Origin: Paraburkholderia bannensis
GTDB taxonomy: Bacteria > Pseudomonadota > Gammaproteobacteria > Burkholderiales > Burkholderiaceae
Assembly (NCBI RefSeq): GCF_014200455.1
Contig: NZ_JACHBW010000017.1
Span: 62,001 to 126,000, forward strand
Direction: 5' to 3'
DNA length: 64,000 nt
Shown: in pieces, positions 33,665 to 43,343 of the stretch
Numbering within the stretch: the stretch's first letter is position 1
Layout of the letters: every line of letters begins with the position of its first letter
The notes under the pieces: model-generated
Databases searched by the model: none
Told to the model about the DNA's origin: nothing
Seen by the model: only the letters and a program-made list of their open reading frames with translations
Made by a program: the position numbers and the translations under genes

Positions 33665-34584
33665 GAAAGCCCCTGGATCACGTCCGGACCGTTCATCACC
33701 TGCACGAAGACGTCTTCGAGATCCGCCTTACGCACTTCCATTTCTTCGATCTTGCAGCCGTTCGCGCGGCACAGGCCGAGAATGCGCTCGACCTCGTCGT
33801 AGCTCGTGAGGCGCAACAGATGCTGATCGTTGCCGTTGGTCGTACCGACTTCGAGGGACCGCAGTTCCGTGGGCAGCGCGCCCGCGGAAAAACGCAGATA
33901 CAGCTGCGTACCGGCAAAGCGCTGCAGGAGCGTGCTGGTGCGTTCGAGCGCGACCACCTCGCCGCGGCGCAACATGGCCATGCGGTTGCAAAGTTCTTCG
34001 GCTTCTTCCAGGTAATGCGTGGTGAGCACGATGGTGTGCCCTTCGCGATTCAGGCGCGAGATGAACTTCCAGAGCGTCTGGCGCAGTTCGACGTCCACGC
34101 CGGCGGTCGGCTCGTCGAGCACGATCACGGGCGGACGGTGCACCAGCGCCTGCGCGACCAGCACGCGGCGCTTCATGCCACCCGACAGCGCGCGCATGTT
34201 GACGTCGGCTTTCTCGGTGAGATCGAGATTGGCCATGATCTCATCGATCCACGCGTCGTTTTTGCGCAGACCGAAGTAGCCGGACTGGATGCGCAGCGTC
34301 TCGCGCACCGTGAAGAACGGATCGAACACCAGTTCCTGCGGAACCACGCCGAGGTTGCGGCGCGCGTTGCGGTAGTCGCTGACGACATCGTGACCGCGCA
34401 CGGCGATCGTGCCCTCATCGGCTCGCGCGAGGCCGGCAAGCGCGCTGATGAGCGTCGTCTTGCCCGCGCCGTTCGGGCCGAGCAGCCCGAAGAACTCGCC
34501 TTCTTCGACCGTGAAGCTGACGCCCTTGAGCGCCTGAAGCTCTTTGTAGCGCTTCTTGACGTTGCGGATTTCTATGGCTGGCAT
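33661..34584 (-). CDS. ABC transporter ATP-binding protein (YadG-like)
   Basis: A 307-aa ATPase. Walker A is GPNGAGKTT, the signature is LSGGMKRR, Walker B is VIVLDEP and the switch His is in TTHYLEEAE. The C-terminal ~90 aa are an accessory domain common to exporters of this class. Together with the downstream permease it forms a YadGH-like exporter between the mla genes and the BolA-like gene. Confidence 0.93.
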   Translation of the reverse strand: MPAIEIRNVKKRYKELQALKGVSFTVEEGEFFGLLGPNGAGKTTLISALAGLARADEGTIAVRGHDVVSDYRNARRNLGVVPQELVFDPFFTVRETLRIQSGYFGLRKNDAWIDEIMANLDLTEKADVNMRALSGGMKRRVLVAQALVHRPPVIVLDEPTAGVDVELRQTLWKFISRLNREGHTIVLTTHYLEEAEELCNRMAMLRRGEVVALERTSTLLQRFAGTQLYLRFSAGALPTELRSLEVGTTNGNDQHLLRLTSYDEVERILGLCRANGCKIEEMEVRKADLEDVFVQVMNGPDVIQGLS

Positions 34585-34851
34585 GACTCAGACGCCGCCC
34601 GTTTTTTAACGGCGCGGCCGGTAAGTGCATCAATGCTGCGGGGAAGGCTTATTGGGGACGGCACCGGTTTTTCCGATGGCGTTCGCCAGCTCCGGAATCC
34701 GGGGGCAGCGCCCAAAAAACGTTTGATTATAGGCCAAGTCGGAAAGCCCGACCCGACCTCGGTCTGAAGAGGGAGATTGGAATGCGTCCGCTTTGCGGCG
34801 GCTGCGTGTCTGGCGATGAGCCAGCGCGCAGCGCCGCAAGAGCGGCGCGCG

Positions 34852-35124
34852 TCAATGTCGCTCGTGCAGGAGCGTATCGACGCCGTAGGCGCGCGCGAGA
34901 GCCGCGAGCGCGGTGGGCAGATTGAGGACGCTGAGGGTGACGCCGCGTTCGCGAGCGGCGCGCTGCCAGGCGATCAGCACGGCCAGCGCCGACGAATCGA
35001 ACTGCGCAAGCGCCGAGCAATCGACGGCCGTGGCGCCCGCCTTGATCTGGGCCAAACCCGCCGAGAGCGCGGCATTCGCGCTCTCGTGGGTCAGCGTGGC
35101 GCCGGTGGCGAAGCGTTCGCTCAC
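34852..35124 (-). CDS. mlaB: STAS-domain protein MlaB
   Basis: A 90-aa STAS domain. VDCSALAQFDSSALAVLIAW holds the conserved Ser in DSSAL. It starts at GTG 35124, overlapping the mlaC stop as GTGA. In the Mla system it binds the MlaF ATPase. The 267 nt after it, before the ABC ATPase gene, contain no recognisable gene. Confidence 0.88.
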   Translation of the reverse strand: MSERFATGATLTHESANAALSAGLAQIKAGATAVDCSALAQFDSSALAVLIAWQRAARERGVTLSVLNLPTALAALARAYGVDTLLHERH

Positions 35125-35759
35125 GAAGCAGCCTTGCCTGCGGCGAGTTGCTGGTTACGCTGCGTCAGGAACGAGATCAGGCCTTGCACACCGCCCTGCT
35201 GGATCTTTTCCTGGAACTGCTGCTGATACGCCTGGATCAGCCATGCGCCGAGCACGTTGATGTCATACACGCGCCAGCCTTGCGGCGTCTTGTAAAGACG
35301 GTAGTCGAGTTCGATCGGCTGGCCGTTGTTCAGCACCGTCGAACGGACCACCACATCGGTATCGTCCGGGTTGGCGCGGAACGGCTTGTATTCGATCTGT
35401 TGATCGCGGACCTGGGCAAGCGCGCCCGAGTAAGTACGGATCAGCAGCATCTTGAACTGTTCGATGACCTGTTGCTGCTGGTCCGGCGTGGCGGCGCGCC
35501 AGTTGCGGCCCATCGCGAGCTGCGTGGTGCGGCGGAAGTCCGTGTACGGCAGGATCTTCTCGTTCACCAGTTGCGTGATCTTGTTGATATCGCCGGACTG
35601 AATCGACTTGTCGCCCTTGATCTGGTCCATCACCTGCTGCGTGATCGTCTTGATCATGGCGTCAGGGTTGCTGGTGTCCACCGTCTGCGCGCAGGCGGAA
35701 CCTGCGCCAGCAAAGGCAAAAAACGCGGCAAAAAGCGGAAACAGAAAGAATTTTTTCAT
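35121..35759 (-). CDS. mlaC: Periplasmic phospholipid-binding protein MlaC
   Basis: A 212-aa protein with a signal peptide (FFLFPLFAAFFAFAGAGSACAQ) and the MlaC/Ttg2 domain; NEKILPYTDFRRTTQLAMGRNWR and the C-terminal YDINVLGAWLIQAYQQQFQ are characteristic. It ferries phospholipids across the periplasm between MlaA and the MlaFEDB complex. Confidence 0.92.
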   Translation of the reverse strand: MKKFFLFPLFAAFFAFAGAGSACAQTVDTSNPDAMIKTITQQVMDQIKGDKSIQSGDINKITQLVNEKILPYTDFRRTTQLAMGRNWRAATPDQQQQVIEQFKMLLIRTYSGALAQVRDQQIEYKPFRANPDDTDVVVRSTVLNNGQPIELDYRLYKTPQGWRVYDINVLGAWLIQAYQQQFQEKIQQGGVQGLISFLTQRNQQLAAGKAAS

Positions 35760-35959
35760 ATTGAGTCCTGCAAGTTGGGGAATACGCCCCGTTGGACGCC
35801 AACGATATCACGCGAGTTCTATCGCGCTAAGTCAACAAGTGCCAGCAAACTGCGACAAGCGTATCGACTTGTTACGTCAGACGTGGGCCAACGAAACGTC
35901 GGCGCGACGGGCGGGGAGCCTGCCGCCGCACCGCGCCGGATGTCACATTCAACCCGTGC

Positions 35960-36991
35960 TCAACGCAGACGCAGCAGTCCCGGATAACCGAAGCGCGTTG
36001 GCGGCACCATCGAGTCGCCAGGCACGTTGGTCGCCGAAGCGCCGTTCGGTAAGGCCGCGCCGGAAGCCGACTCAGGCGTTGCCGCCCCGGTCGGTCCTTC
36101 AAGCGTGGCCGGCGCGGCCTGCATGCCATTCGGATAAGCCGGCGGCATGCTGGCCGCGCTGGGCGTTGAAGCACGCGCAGTGCCCGACGCCGGGACCGCG
36201 GCCGCCGCGCCGGAAGCCGCGGCAGGAGCCGCAGCGCCGTCGTCCGGCTCGCCGTAGTTGGGCGGCGGCGCGCCATCGCCGTAATCGGGCAGGCTCGCGC
36301 CCGAGGCGCGGCCATCCGAAAGCTGATAACGGCGGCGTTGCAGATAGGTGTTGCGCACGAACGAGTACTTGTCGATCGCCGCGCCTTCGAGCAGGTCGCT
36401 CGCACCCAGCAGATTCGCGCGCGTGCTGACGACGTTCAGGCCATAGAGGCCCCACGAAACCGCCGTCGAATCGATATAGCTGATCGGGTTGATGAAGTAG
36501 TTGCCCACCAGGCCCACGCCGTCACGCACCGTGCTCGGACCGAACAGCGGCAGCACGAGGTACGGACCCGCCGGCACGCCGTAGTGGCCGAGCGTCAGAC
36601 CGAAATCCTGGTTGTGCTTGGGCAGCTTCGCGAGCGTCGCCACGTCGAACAGACCGCCCACGCCGAAGACCGTGTTGATCACGATCCGCATGATGTCTTC
36701 GACACCGTCGGTGATCTTCAGCTGCAGGAAGTTGTTGGCTGCGTTGTAGACGTCGCCGATATTGGCGAAGAAGTTCGTCACGCTGTCACGCACCGGTTGC
36801 GGCGTGATCTTCACGTAGCCCTTCGCGACCGGCTTGAGCGCGTACTGGTCCACCTTGTCGTTGAAGGTGTAGACCGTGCGGTTGAAGCCTTCCCACGGAT
36901 CGTCTTTCGACGGCGTCTGCACCGTCGAACATGCCGTCAGCGCGAGCGCCGCAACGCCGATCGTGATGGCGCGCATGCGTGTGGTGATCAT
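35960..36991 (-). CDS. mlaA: Outer-membrane lipoprotein MlaA (VacJ)
   Basis: A 343-aa protein with a lipobox (ALTAC, Cys21) and the MlaA domain (DPWEGFNRTVYTFND to about residue 240). The last ~100 aa are Pro/Ala-rich and probably disordered. ATG 36991 has AAGGAGAAT upstream. It removes misplaced phospholipids from the outer leaflet with MlaC and the inner-membrane complex. Confidence 0.93.
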   Translation of the reverse strand: MITTRMRAITIGVAALALTACSTVQTPSKDDPWEGFNRTVYTFNDKVDQYALKPVAKGYVKITPQPVRDSVTNFFANIGDVYNAANNFLQLKITDGVEDIMRIVINTVFGVGGLFDVATLAKLPKHNQDFGLTLGHYGVPAGPYLVLPLFGPSTVRDGVGLVGNYFINPISYIDSTAVSWGLYGLNVVSTRANLLGASDLLEGAAIDKYSFVRNTYLQRRRYQLSDGRASGASLPDYGDGAPPPNYGEPDDGAAAPAAASGAAAAVPASGTARASTPSAASMPPAYPNGMQAAPATLEGPTGAATPESASGAALPNGASATNVPGDSMVPPTRFGYPGLLRLR

Positions 36992-37003
36992 TTTTTATTC
37001 TCC

Positions 37004-37603
37004 TTATTGGGCTGCCGCGCCGGAGCCCGCGTGCGCCGACGCCGGTGCCGGCGCGGGGCTTGCGCCACCCGCTGCCGCGCCTGCCGCCCCGTTCGCGGCT
37101 CCGTTGCCTGCGCTGCTACCCGCGCTGCTGCCAGATTTCGAGGCGCCCGAATCGGCCGCCTTGCTATAGAGGAACTGACCGATCAGGTTTTCGAGCACGA
37201 TCGCCGATTGCGTCATGGCGACGGTGTCGCCGTTCTTGAGCATCTGATCGTCGCCGCCCGGCTCCAGACCGATGTACTGCTCGCCGAGCAGGCCCGACGT
37301 CAGGATCTTCGCCGACGAGTCCTTCGGGAACTGGTACTGCTGGTCCAGGTTGATCGTCACGAGCGCCTGATAGGAGTTGCTGTCGAAGCCGATCGACGCC
37401 ACCCGGCCCACGGTCACGCCCGCGCTCTTGACGGGCGCGCGCGGCTTGAGGCCGCCGATGTTGTCGAATTTCATCTTTACGGCGTAGGTCTGCTGGAACG
37501 AGAGCGAGCTCATATTGCCGGCCTTCAGCGCGAGAAACAGCAGCGCAACGAAGCCCAGCACCACGAACAGGCCGACCCAGAAGTCGAGAGCAGTCTTTTT
37601 CAT
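37004..37603 (-). CDS. mlaD: MlaD, MCE-domain protein
   Basis: A 199-aa inner-membrane anchored protein: one helix (DFWVGLFVVLGFVALLFLAL) and a single MCE domain (~35-145, with NIGGLKPRAPVKSAGVTVGR and GLLGEQYIGLEPGGDD). The last ~50 aa are Gly/Ala/Ser low complexity. ATG 37603 was chosen; ATG two codons upstream is equally possible. Part of the MlaFEDB complex. Confidence 0.92.
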   Translation of the reverse strand: MKKTALDFWVGLFVVLGFVALLFLALKAGNMSSLSFQQTYAVKMKFDNIGGLKPRAPVKSAGVTVGRVASIGFDSNSYQALVTINLDQQYQFPKDSSAKILTSGLLGEQYIGLEPGGDDQMLKNGDTVAMTQSAIVLENLIGQFLYSKAADSGASKSGSSAGSSAGNGAANGAAGAAAGGASPAPAPASAHAGSGAAAQ

Positions 37604-37739
37604 CGTCATCCCAATGAGAATCCTTTGCGGCGAAGCCCTGATCCGGGCGTCCGCCGCGTGGCCCGCCCGCTGTATCGATGGCATCGATGCAACGCGCGCC
37701 GGGCCTGTTTAACCTGTTTATCCTGTTTGGCCTTAAGCC

Positions 37740-38516
37740 CTAGCTGAACATCAGCGCGGTCAGCAGGAAGTCGAGGCCGAGCACCGCAAGCGACGCGTAC
37801 ACGACGGTCTTGGTCGTCGCGCGCGACACGCCTTCGGGCGTGGGCTTGGCCTCGTAACCCTGATACAGCGCGGTGAACGTCACGGCGAAGCCGAACACGA
37901 TGCTCTTCACCACGCCGTTGCCGACATCCTTCCAGACATCGACGCCGCCCTGCATCTGCGACCAGAACGCGCCCGAATCCACGCCGATCAGCAGCACGCC
38001 CACCACATAGCCGCCCAGGATGCCGACCGCGCTGAAGATAGCCGCCAGAATGGGCATGGCGATCACGCCCGCCCACATGCGCGGCGCGACCACGATACGC
38101 ACCGGGTCGACCGCCATCATTTCCATGGCGGTGAGCTGCTCGCCCGCCTTCATCAGACCGATTTCGGCGGTCAGCGAGGTGCCCGCGCGGCCCGCGAACA
38201 GCAGCGCCGTGACCACGGGACCGAGTTCGCGCACGAGCGACAGCGCCACCAGCAGCCCGAGCGCCTGCTCCGAGCCGTAGCGGTTGAGCGTGTAGTAGCC
38301 CTGCAGACCCAGCACGAAGCCAACGAACAGACCCGACACCGCGATGATCAGCAGCGAATAATTACCGACGAAGTGGATCTGCTTCGTGACAAGGCGCGGA
38401 CGGCGCAGCAGCGGGAAAAATTCCAGCACGAGGCGCACGAAAAAGCGCGTGGCGTGGCCCGCGCGCGCGATCGTGTCGAGCACGCCACGGCCAACCGAAC
38501 TGATGGCGCCGATCAT
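37740..38516 (-). CDS. mlaE: MlaE permease
   Basis: A 258-aa inner-membrane permease of the MlaE/Ttg2B family, with RELGPVVTALLFAGRAGTSLTAEIG and EQLTAMEMMAVDP as the family signature. It overlaps mlaF by 4 nt (ATGA). Confidence 0.94.
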   Translation of the reverse strand: MIGAISSVGRGVLDTIARAGHATRFFVRLVLEFFPLLRRPRLVTKQIHFVGNYSLLIIAVSGLFVGFVLGLQGYYTLNRYGSEQALGLLVALSLVRELGPVVTALLFAGRAGTSLTAEIGLMKAGEQLTAMEMMAVDPVRIVVAPRMWAGVIAMPILAAIFSAVGILGGYVVGVLLIGVDSGAFWSQMQGGVDVWKDVGNGVVKSIVFGFAVTFTALYQGYEAKPTPEGVSRATTKTVVYASLAVLGLDFLLTALMFS

Positions 38517-39352
38517 GAGCGGCCTCCGCCAATACCGAAGTCCGCGTCGAGCGGGACGTTCGTCGGGTAATGAAAGCGGAACGGGCCGTCCGGCGCGCCG
38601 TCGATGAACTGGCGCACGATCGGATCGGTCGAGGCGCGCAGCTCCGCAGGGGTGCCCTGCGCCTGCACTTTGCCGTTCGCGACGAAGTAGACGTAATCGG
38701 CAATGGCGAACGATTCCGGCACGTCATGCGTGACGAGGATCGACGTCGCGCCGAGCGCGTCGTTGAGCGTGCGGATCAGGTTCGCCGTGATGCCAAGCGA
38801 AATGGGATCGAGACCCGCGAAGGGCTCGTCGTACATCATGAGTTCGGGGTCGAGCGCGATCGCACGCGCCAGCGCCACGCGGCGCGCCATGCCGCCCGAA
38901 ATCTCCGAAGGCGCGAGGTCGCGCGCGCCGCGCAGGCCCACCGCGTTGAGCTTCATGAGCACCAGGTCGCGGATCAGCTCTTCGGGGAGGTCGGTGTGTT
39001 CGCGCAGGGCAAAGGCGACATTCTCGAACACGGACATGTCCGTGAACAGCGCGCCGAACTGAAACAGCATGCCCATTTTGCGGCGCAGCGCGTAAAGGCC
39101 TTCGCGCGTTTGCGCGCCGACGTCCTGGCCCTGAAACAGCACCTGGCCGCGCTGCGCGCGCACCAGACCGCCGATCAGGCGCAGCACCGTGGTCTTGCCG
39201 CCGCCCGAGCCGCCCATGACCGCGACCACCTGACCGCGGCCAAAGCGCATGTTCAGTCCGGACAGGACGAGCCGGTCGCTATAGCCGAAGTCGACGTCGC
39301 GCAGCTCCAGAAGGGTCTCAGAGGATGAGGGCACGTAAGCTGACAAGTCCAT
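38513..39352 (-). CDS. mlaF: MlaF ATPase
   Basis: A 279-aa ABC ATPase. Walker A is GGSGGGKTT, the signature is ISGGMARR, Walker B is LMMYDEP and the switch His is in VTHDVPE. It powers retrograde or anterograde phospholipid transport with MlaE, MlaD and MlaB. First gene of the mla operon; the 173 nt between it and thiE should carry the promoter. Confidence 0.94.
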   Translation of the reverse strand: MDLSAYVPSSSETLLELRDVDFGYSDRLVLSGLNMRFGRGQVVAVMGGSGGGKTTVLRLIGGLVRAQRGQVLFQGQDVGAQTREGLYALRRKMGMLFQFGALFTDMSVFENVAFALREHTDLPEELIRDLVLMKLNAVGLRGARDLAPSEISGGMARRVALARAIALDPELMMYDEPFAGLDPISLGITANLIRTLNDALGATSILVTHDVPESFAIADYVYFVANGKVQAQGTPAELRASTDPIVRQFIDGAPDGPFRFHYPTNVPLDADFGIGGGRS

Positions 39353-39525
39353 TTACACGAAGGCGGGATTATAGGGCCATCGTGCAATTGCTGCCGTAAT
39401 GCGCCCATGACCCTTTGATGAAGCACGGGCGTCGTATGACGCCCGTTGCCGCTCGCTTCCCGCCGCGATGTCCAGCATCGCGCCCCGGTTGGATCAGGCG
39501 CGTGGCTTGCGGCGAGGTCGGGCCA

Positions 39526-40638
39526 TTATTGCGTAAACGCTTTGCGCAGCGCAGCAACCGCGCCAGCCGGGTCGGCCGCCTCGGTCACGGCGCGCACCAC
39601 CGCGACGCTGCCCGCCCCCGTGGCGACCACTTCCGGGAACACGGCGGCGTCGATGCCGCCGATCGCCACCATCGGCACCACGCCGTCAAGGAGCTGCACG
39701 TAGCGCTTGAGGCGCTGCATGCCCTGCGGCGCGGTGGGCATCGCTTTCGTGGTGGTCGCGAACACCGCGCCACACGCGATATAGCTCGGACGGAAGTGCA
39801 GTGCCGTGAGCATCTCGAAGTAGCCGTGGGTGGACAAACCCAAACGAATGCCCGACGCGGCCAGCCCATTCAGATCCGCCTCGCGCAGATCCTCCTGGCC
39901 GAGGTGGACGCCGTACGCCCCTGCGGCCATCGCCGCCTGCCAGTGATCGTTGATGAAGAGTTGCGCGTCGTGCTTGCGGCCCGCCGCCACGCAGCGCTCG
40001 ATCTCGCGCGTGAGTTCCGCCGATTCCGCCTGCTTGCTGCGCAACTGCACCGTCTTCACGCCGAAGTCGAGCACGCGCTCGACCCAGTCGGCGGTGGGCA
40101 GAACCGGGTAAAGGCCGAGCTTCTGCGGACAGGTCGCGAACGGCCGCGCGGGCGCGTCGGGCAAGCCGCGCACGCGCGGAAAGCGCGCGATATCGACCGG
40201 CCAGGCGTCGACTTTCTGCTCGTCGCCATCGCGCCACGCGAGCGCCAGCACCAGCGCGTCGTGCGGATCGAAACCGCAGTCGAGGAAGGCCGCCAGCGCA
40301 GGCATCCAGTCTTCCGCGAGGGAGCCTTCGAGCGCATAGCGCTCGCCGCCCAGATGAAGCGTGACGAGCGCGGCGCTGGGATCGTCGCCCTTCGCCTCGA
40401 TCACGCCCGCGCCTTGCGTCATCCAGCGCGCGATGCTCGCCAGATGCGGCGCGGCGTCGGTCACGATGATGAGGTCGCCGCCATTGGGCGCGTCCGGCGG
40501 CGTGAGGCACAGACGCCACGGCGCGTGCGTGGCCGGCCAGTCGCCGAGCTTCGCGCGGATGCGTTCGGTGGTTTCGGTGAGTTCGTCGGCGGGCGGCCAG
40601 AACAGTTCGCGGTCTTTCAGTTTCAGCTTATCGGTCAT
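39526..40638 (-). CDS. thiE: Thiamine phosphate synthase with long N-terminal extension
   Basis: A 370-aa protein. The C-terminal ~200 aa form the ThiE barrel, joining HMP-PP and thiazole phosphate: VQLRSKQ, LFINDHWQAAMAAGAYGVHLGQEDL, LGLSTHG and VAIGGI are present. The first ~160 aa are extra; FLDCGFDPHDALVLALAW resembles the end of ThiD-type HMP kinases, so the extension may be a worn ThiD-like domain. ATG 40638 overlaps the thiG stop (ATGA). Last gene of the thiOSGE operon. Confidence 0.9.
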   Translation of the reverse strand: MTDKLKLKDRELFWPPADELTETTERIRAKLGDWPATHAPWRLCLTPPDAPNGGDLIIVTDAAPHLASIARWMTQGAGVIEAKGDDPSAALVTLHLGGERYALEGSLAEDWMPALAAFLDCGFDPHDALVLALAWRDGDEQKVDAWPVDIARFPRVRGLPDAPARPFATCPQKLGLYPVLPTADWVERVLDFGVKTVQLRSKQAESAELTREIERCVAAGRKHDAQLFINDHWQAAMAAGAYGVHLGQEDLREADLNGLAASGIRLGLSTHGYFEMLTALHFRPSYIACGAVFATTTKAMPTAPQGMQRLKRYVQLLDGVVPMVAIGGIDAAVFPEVVATGAGSVAVVRAVTEAADPAGAVAALRKAFTQ

Positions 40639-41450
40639 CACTTGCCTCCATCCTGGTGCCAGAACGGCATGCCCACCACGGGCGTGCTCGCCACGGCGGC
40701 TTCGCGTTCGGCCATCGGCCCGGCGAGGAACGCCGTGCGGCCCGCTTCCACGCCCAGCGCGAAGGCGCGCGCCATCGCTTCCGGATGCGTGGCCTGCGCC
40801 ACCGCCGTATTGAGCAGCACGCCGTCGAAGCCCCACTCCATCACCTGCGCCGCATGCGACGGCAGGCCCAGACCCGCATCGACGATCAGCGGCACGTCGG
40901 GCAGACGCTCGCGCAGCACGCGCAGGCCGTAGGGATTGATCACGCCCTTGCCGGTGCCGATGGGCGCGCCCCACGGCATCAGCGCTTCACAGCCCGCGTC
41001 GAGCAGGCGGCGGCCGATCACGAGGTCTTCGGTGCAGTACGGCAGCACCTTGAAGCCGTCCTTCACGAGACGCGCGGCCGCTTCGATCAGGCCAACCGGA
41101 TCGGGCTGCAGCGTGTAGTCGTCGCCGATCAGTTCGAGCTTGATCCAGTCGGTGTCGAACACTTCGCGCGCCATATGCGCCGTCGTCACGGCTTCGTTGA
41201 CGGTCAGGCAGCCAGCCGTATTCGGCAGGAGCGGCACGCCATGGCGCTTGAGCAGATCGAAGAAGCCGGCTTCGGCGGTGCCGTCGTTCATCTGGCGGCG
41301 CAGCGCGACGGTGATCATGCCGGGGCGCGCGGCCTCCATCGAATCGGACAGCGATTGCAGCGACGGATAGCGCGAGGTGCCGAGCAGCACGCGGCTCTGG
41401 AAGGTTTCGCCGTAGAGCGTGAGCGCGTCGGCGGTATGTGGGGTGGTCAT
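40638..41450 (-). CDS. thiG: Thiazole synthase
   Basis: A 270-aa barrel enzyme forming the thiazole ring from ThiS thiocarboxylate, dehydroglycine and DXP. LLGTSRYPS, ELIGDDYTLQPDP and VIVDAGLGLPSHA-like (reads LIVDAGLGLPSHAAQVMEWG) are family motifs; the Schiff-base Lys is in DWIKLEL. It follows thiS by 62 nt and overlaps thiE. Confidence 0.95.
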   Translation of the reverse strand: MTTPHTADALTLYGETFQSRVLLGTSRYPSLQSLSDSMEAARPGMITVALRRQMNDGTAEAGFFDLLKRHGVPLLPNTAGCLTVNEAVTTAHMAREVFDTDWIKLELIGDDYTLQPDPVGLIEAAARLVKDGFKVLPYCTEDLVIGRRLLDAGCEALMPWGAPIGTGKGVINPYGLRVLRERLPDVPLIVDAGLGLPSHAAQVMEWGFDGVLLNTAVAQATHPEAMARAFALGVEAGRTAFLAGPMAEREAAVASTPVVGMPFWHQDGGK

Positions 41451-41512
41451 GGCGTGGAATCCTTGGCGTGATCCGGTGAAAGCGGCGAATGTGCAACGAA
41501 GGCGCAGCGCTT

Positions 41513-41710
41513 TCAGCCGCCGGCCACCGGGCTCACGATATCGAGGCGGTCGCCCGTCGCAAGCGTGCGCACGCCGTGCTGGCCGCGCGCGACGAAATCG
41601 CCATTCACGGCGACGGCGAACGGCGGACGCGCGCCGAAAGCGGCAAGCGCATCGGCGACGGTCGCGCCCTCGGGCAGCGTGAGCGGCTTCTGGTTGATCT
41701 GAATGTCCAT
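41513..41710 (-). CDS. thiS: Sulfur carrier protein ThiS
   Basis: A 65-aa ubiquitin-fold protein ending in the required GG (SPVAGG), which becomes the thiocarboxylate sulfur donor. ATG 41710 gives MDIQINQKPLTLPEGATVAD. It lies between thiO and thiG. Confidence 0.95.
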   Translation of the reverse strand: MDIQINQKPLTLPEGATVADALAAFGARPPFAVAVNGDFVARGQHGVRTLATGDRLDIVSPVAGG

Positions 41711-41793
41711 GGCAAATCTTCTGACTACGCGAAAGCGGGTGAAATTTCGGATGAGTCCGGCGGGCGCAAGCGGCGCGCCACGCCTGGGGTATT

Positions 41794-42999
41794 TCAGGCC
41801 TGCGCGCGGCTTTCGGCCTGCGCCTGCGGCGCGTGCAGCATCGACGCCCAGCGCGACTGCGTACGCAGCGCCTCGAACGCGTCGGCATCGGCGATACGGC
41901 CCGCCAGCAGCGCTTCGGCCACGCGCACCGCTTCGTCGGCGACCGCGGGCGCGATCATGAAGCCGTGGCGGTACAGGCCGTTTACGCGCAAGGTCGCCGC
42001 ACCGTCCCAGATCAGCGCGGGGCGATGGTCGGGCAGCGTCGGGCGCACCTGCGAATTGAGTTCGAGAATGCGCGCTTCGCCAAACGCCGGATGCACGGCA
42101 AACGCCGCGCTCAGCAGTTCGAGCGCCGAGCGCACGCTCACGGGCGAGCGGTCCTCGCCCTCGATTTCGGTCGCGCCGATCACATAGAGGTCGTTCTGCT
42201 TCGGCGCGATATACAGCGGATAGCGCGGATGCAGCAGGCGCACCGGGCGCGTCAGGCCGATGCCCGGCGCGTGCACGCGCGCCACTTCCCCCCGGATGCC
42301 GCGCAGCGCTGGCAGCGCGGGCTTCGCGCCCAGGCCACGGCAATCGATCGTCACGCGCGCTTGCGGCGGGTTGGCGTCATCGACGTTCGTGTGCCAGTGC
42401 GTTTGCACGCCGCGCTGCGCGAGGCCTGCCGCGAGCGCCGCCAGCGCCTGGCGGTTGTCGAGCTGGCCTTCGCCGTCGAGCAGCCAGCCGCGCGCGAAAC
42501 GCCCGGCCAGTGCCGGTTCGGCGGCGTCGAGCTGCGCGCCCTGCAACGTCGTGAAATGCGCATCGGCGAGTTCGCGCGGCGCGTTGGCGCGCACGCGGCG
42601 CTCGAACAGCGGCGCTTCGGTGCGATCGGCGTGATGCCAGACCACCAGCGTGCCGTTGCGCTGGAAGAACACAGGCTCGGGCAGTTCGGCCAGAATGCGC
42701 GGCCAGGTTTCGAGCGAAGCGACGCCCAGCTCGGTGATGAGCAGTTCCGCCACCGCGGCTTCCGCGAGCGGGGCGAGCATGGCCGCCGCCACCCAGGCAG
42801 CCGCCTCCCCGCCGTCGGGGCCGCCGCGCTCGTAAAGCGCCACGCGATGCCCCGCGCCCGCGAGCCGCCAGGCGACCAGACGCCCGCTCAGCCCGCCGCC
42901 GAGCACGGCGAAATCAGGCAGCGATGCAGGCCCGGACGCGCATGCGCCGGAAACCGGGGAATGATCGGAATGTAAAGAAGATAAAGAAGCTGCGGTCAT
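41794..42999 (-). CDS. thiO: Glycine oxidase-like FAD enzyme
   Basis: A 401-aa FAD-dependent oxidoreductase that makes dehydroglycine for ThiG. The Rossmann motif is FAVLGGGLSGRLVAWRLA and the DAO-type C-terminal region contains RPTLPDHRPALI and NGLYRHGFMIAPAVADE. ATG 42999 has AAAGGAT upstream; an upstream start at 43140 was rejected. First gene of the thi operon, with a TPP riboswitch in its leader. Confidence 0.92.
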   Translation of the reverse strand: MTAASLSSLHSDHSPVSGACASGPASLPDFAVLGGGLSGRLVAWRLAGAGHRVALYERGGPDGGEAAAWVAAAMLAPLAEAAVAELLITELGVASLETWPRILAELPEPVFFQRNGTLVVWHHADRTEAPLFERRVRANAPRELADAHFTTLQGAQLDAAEPALAGRFARGWLLDGEGQLDNRQALAALAAGLAQRGVQTHWHTNVDDANPPQARVTIDCRGLGAKPALPALRGIRGEVARVHAPGIGLTRPVRLLHPRYPLYIAPKQNDLYVIGATEIEGEDRSPVSVRSALELLSAAFAVHPAFGEARILELNSQVRPTLPDHRPALIWDGAATLRVNGLYRHGFMIAPAVADEAVRVAEALLAGRIADADAFEALRTQSRWASMLHAPQAQAESRAQA

Positions 43000-43249
43000 C
43001 GTATCCTTTCCGTACGGCAACGAGATGCGTACCCAAGGACGAAACCGGCTGGCAAGGCCGGCCGTGCAAACGATGTGACGCGCGAAAACTGGATATGCGC
43101 CGCAAGGATTGCCCGGCGGGAAGCTGGATGCCTGAACCAATCAGGATCGATCAATCAGGATCGATCAGATTTAATCAGCCCGACCTGCGACATCGAAAAT
43201 CCGACAATCGCTTGTATCGACTGATGAATGGCGCCAGCAAGACTTTCCG

Positions 43250-43343
43250 GAAACTTCCCGCGCCGGTATTACCCGGATCGGGTGCGAAGGGTCTCTCTCA
43301 GCCTCACTGTGGCATGCCCGGCATACCGGTGAAGCACCCCTGT
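43250..43343 (-). promoter_or_regulatory. TPP riboswitch
   Basis: On the minus strand the order GGGGTGC, GGCTGAGAGAGACCC, GCACCCGATCCGGGTAATACC and GGCGCGGGAAG is that of the THI-box aptamer. It stands about 250 nt upstream of thiO, so it would control thiOSGE by sensing thiamine pyrophosphate. TAATAAT just upstream (near 43352-43362) could be part of the promoter. Confidence 0.93.

Noticed and set aside
34630..34839. Small open frame between the ABC ATPase gene and mlaB
   Set aside because: No ribosome binding site, no recognised similarity, and it fills a gap likely used for promoter sequence.
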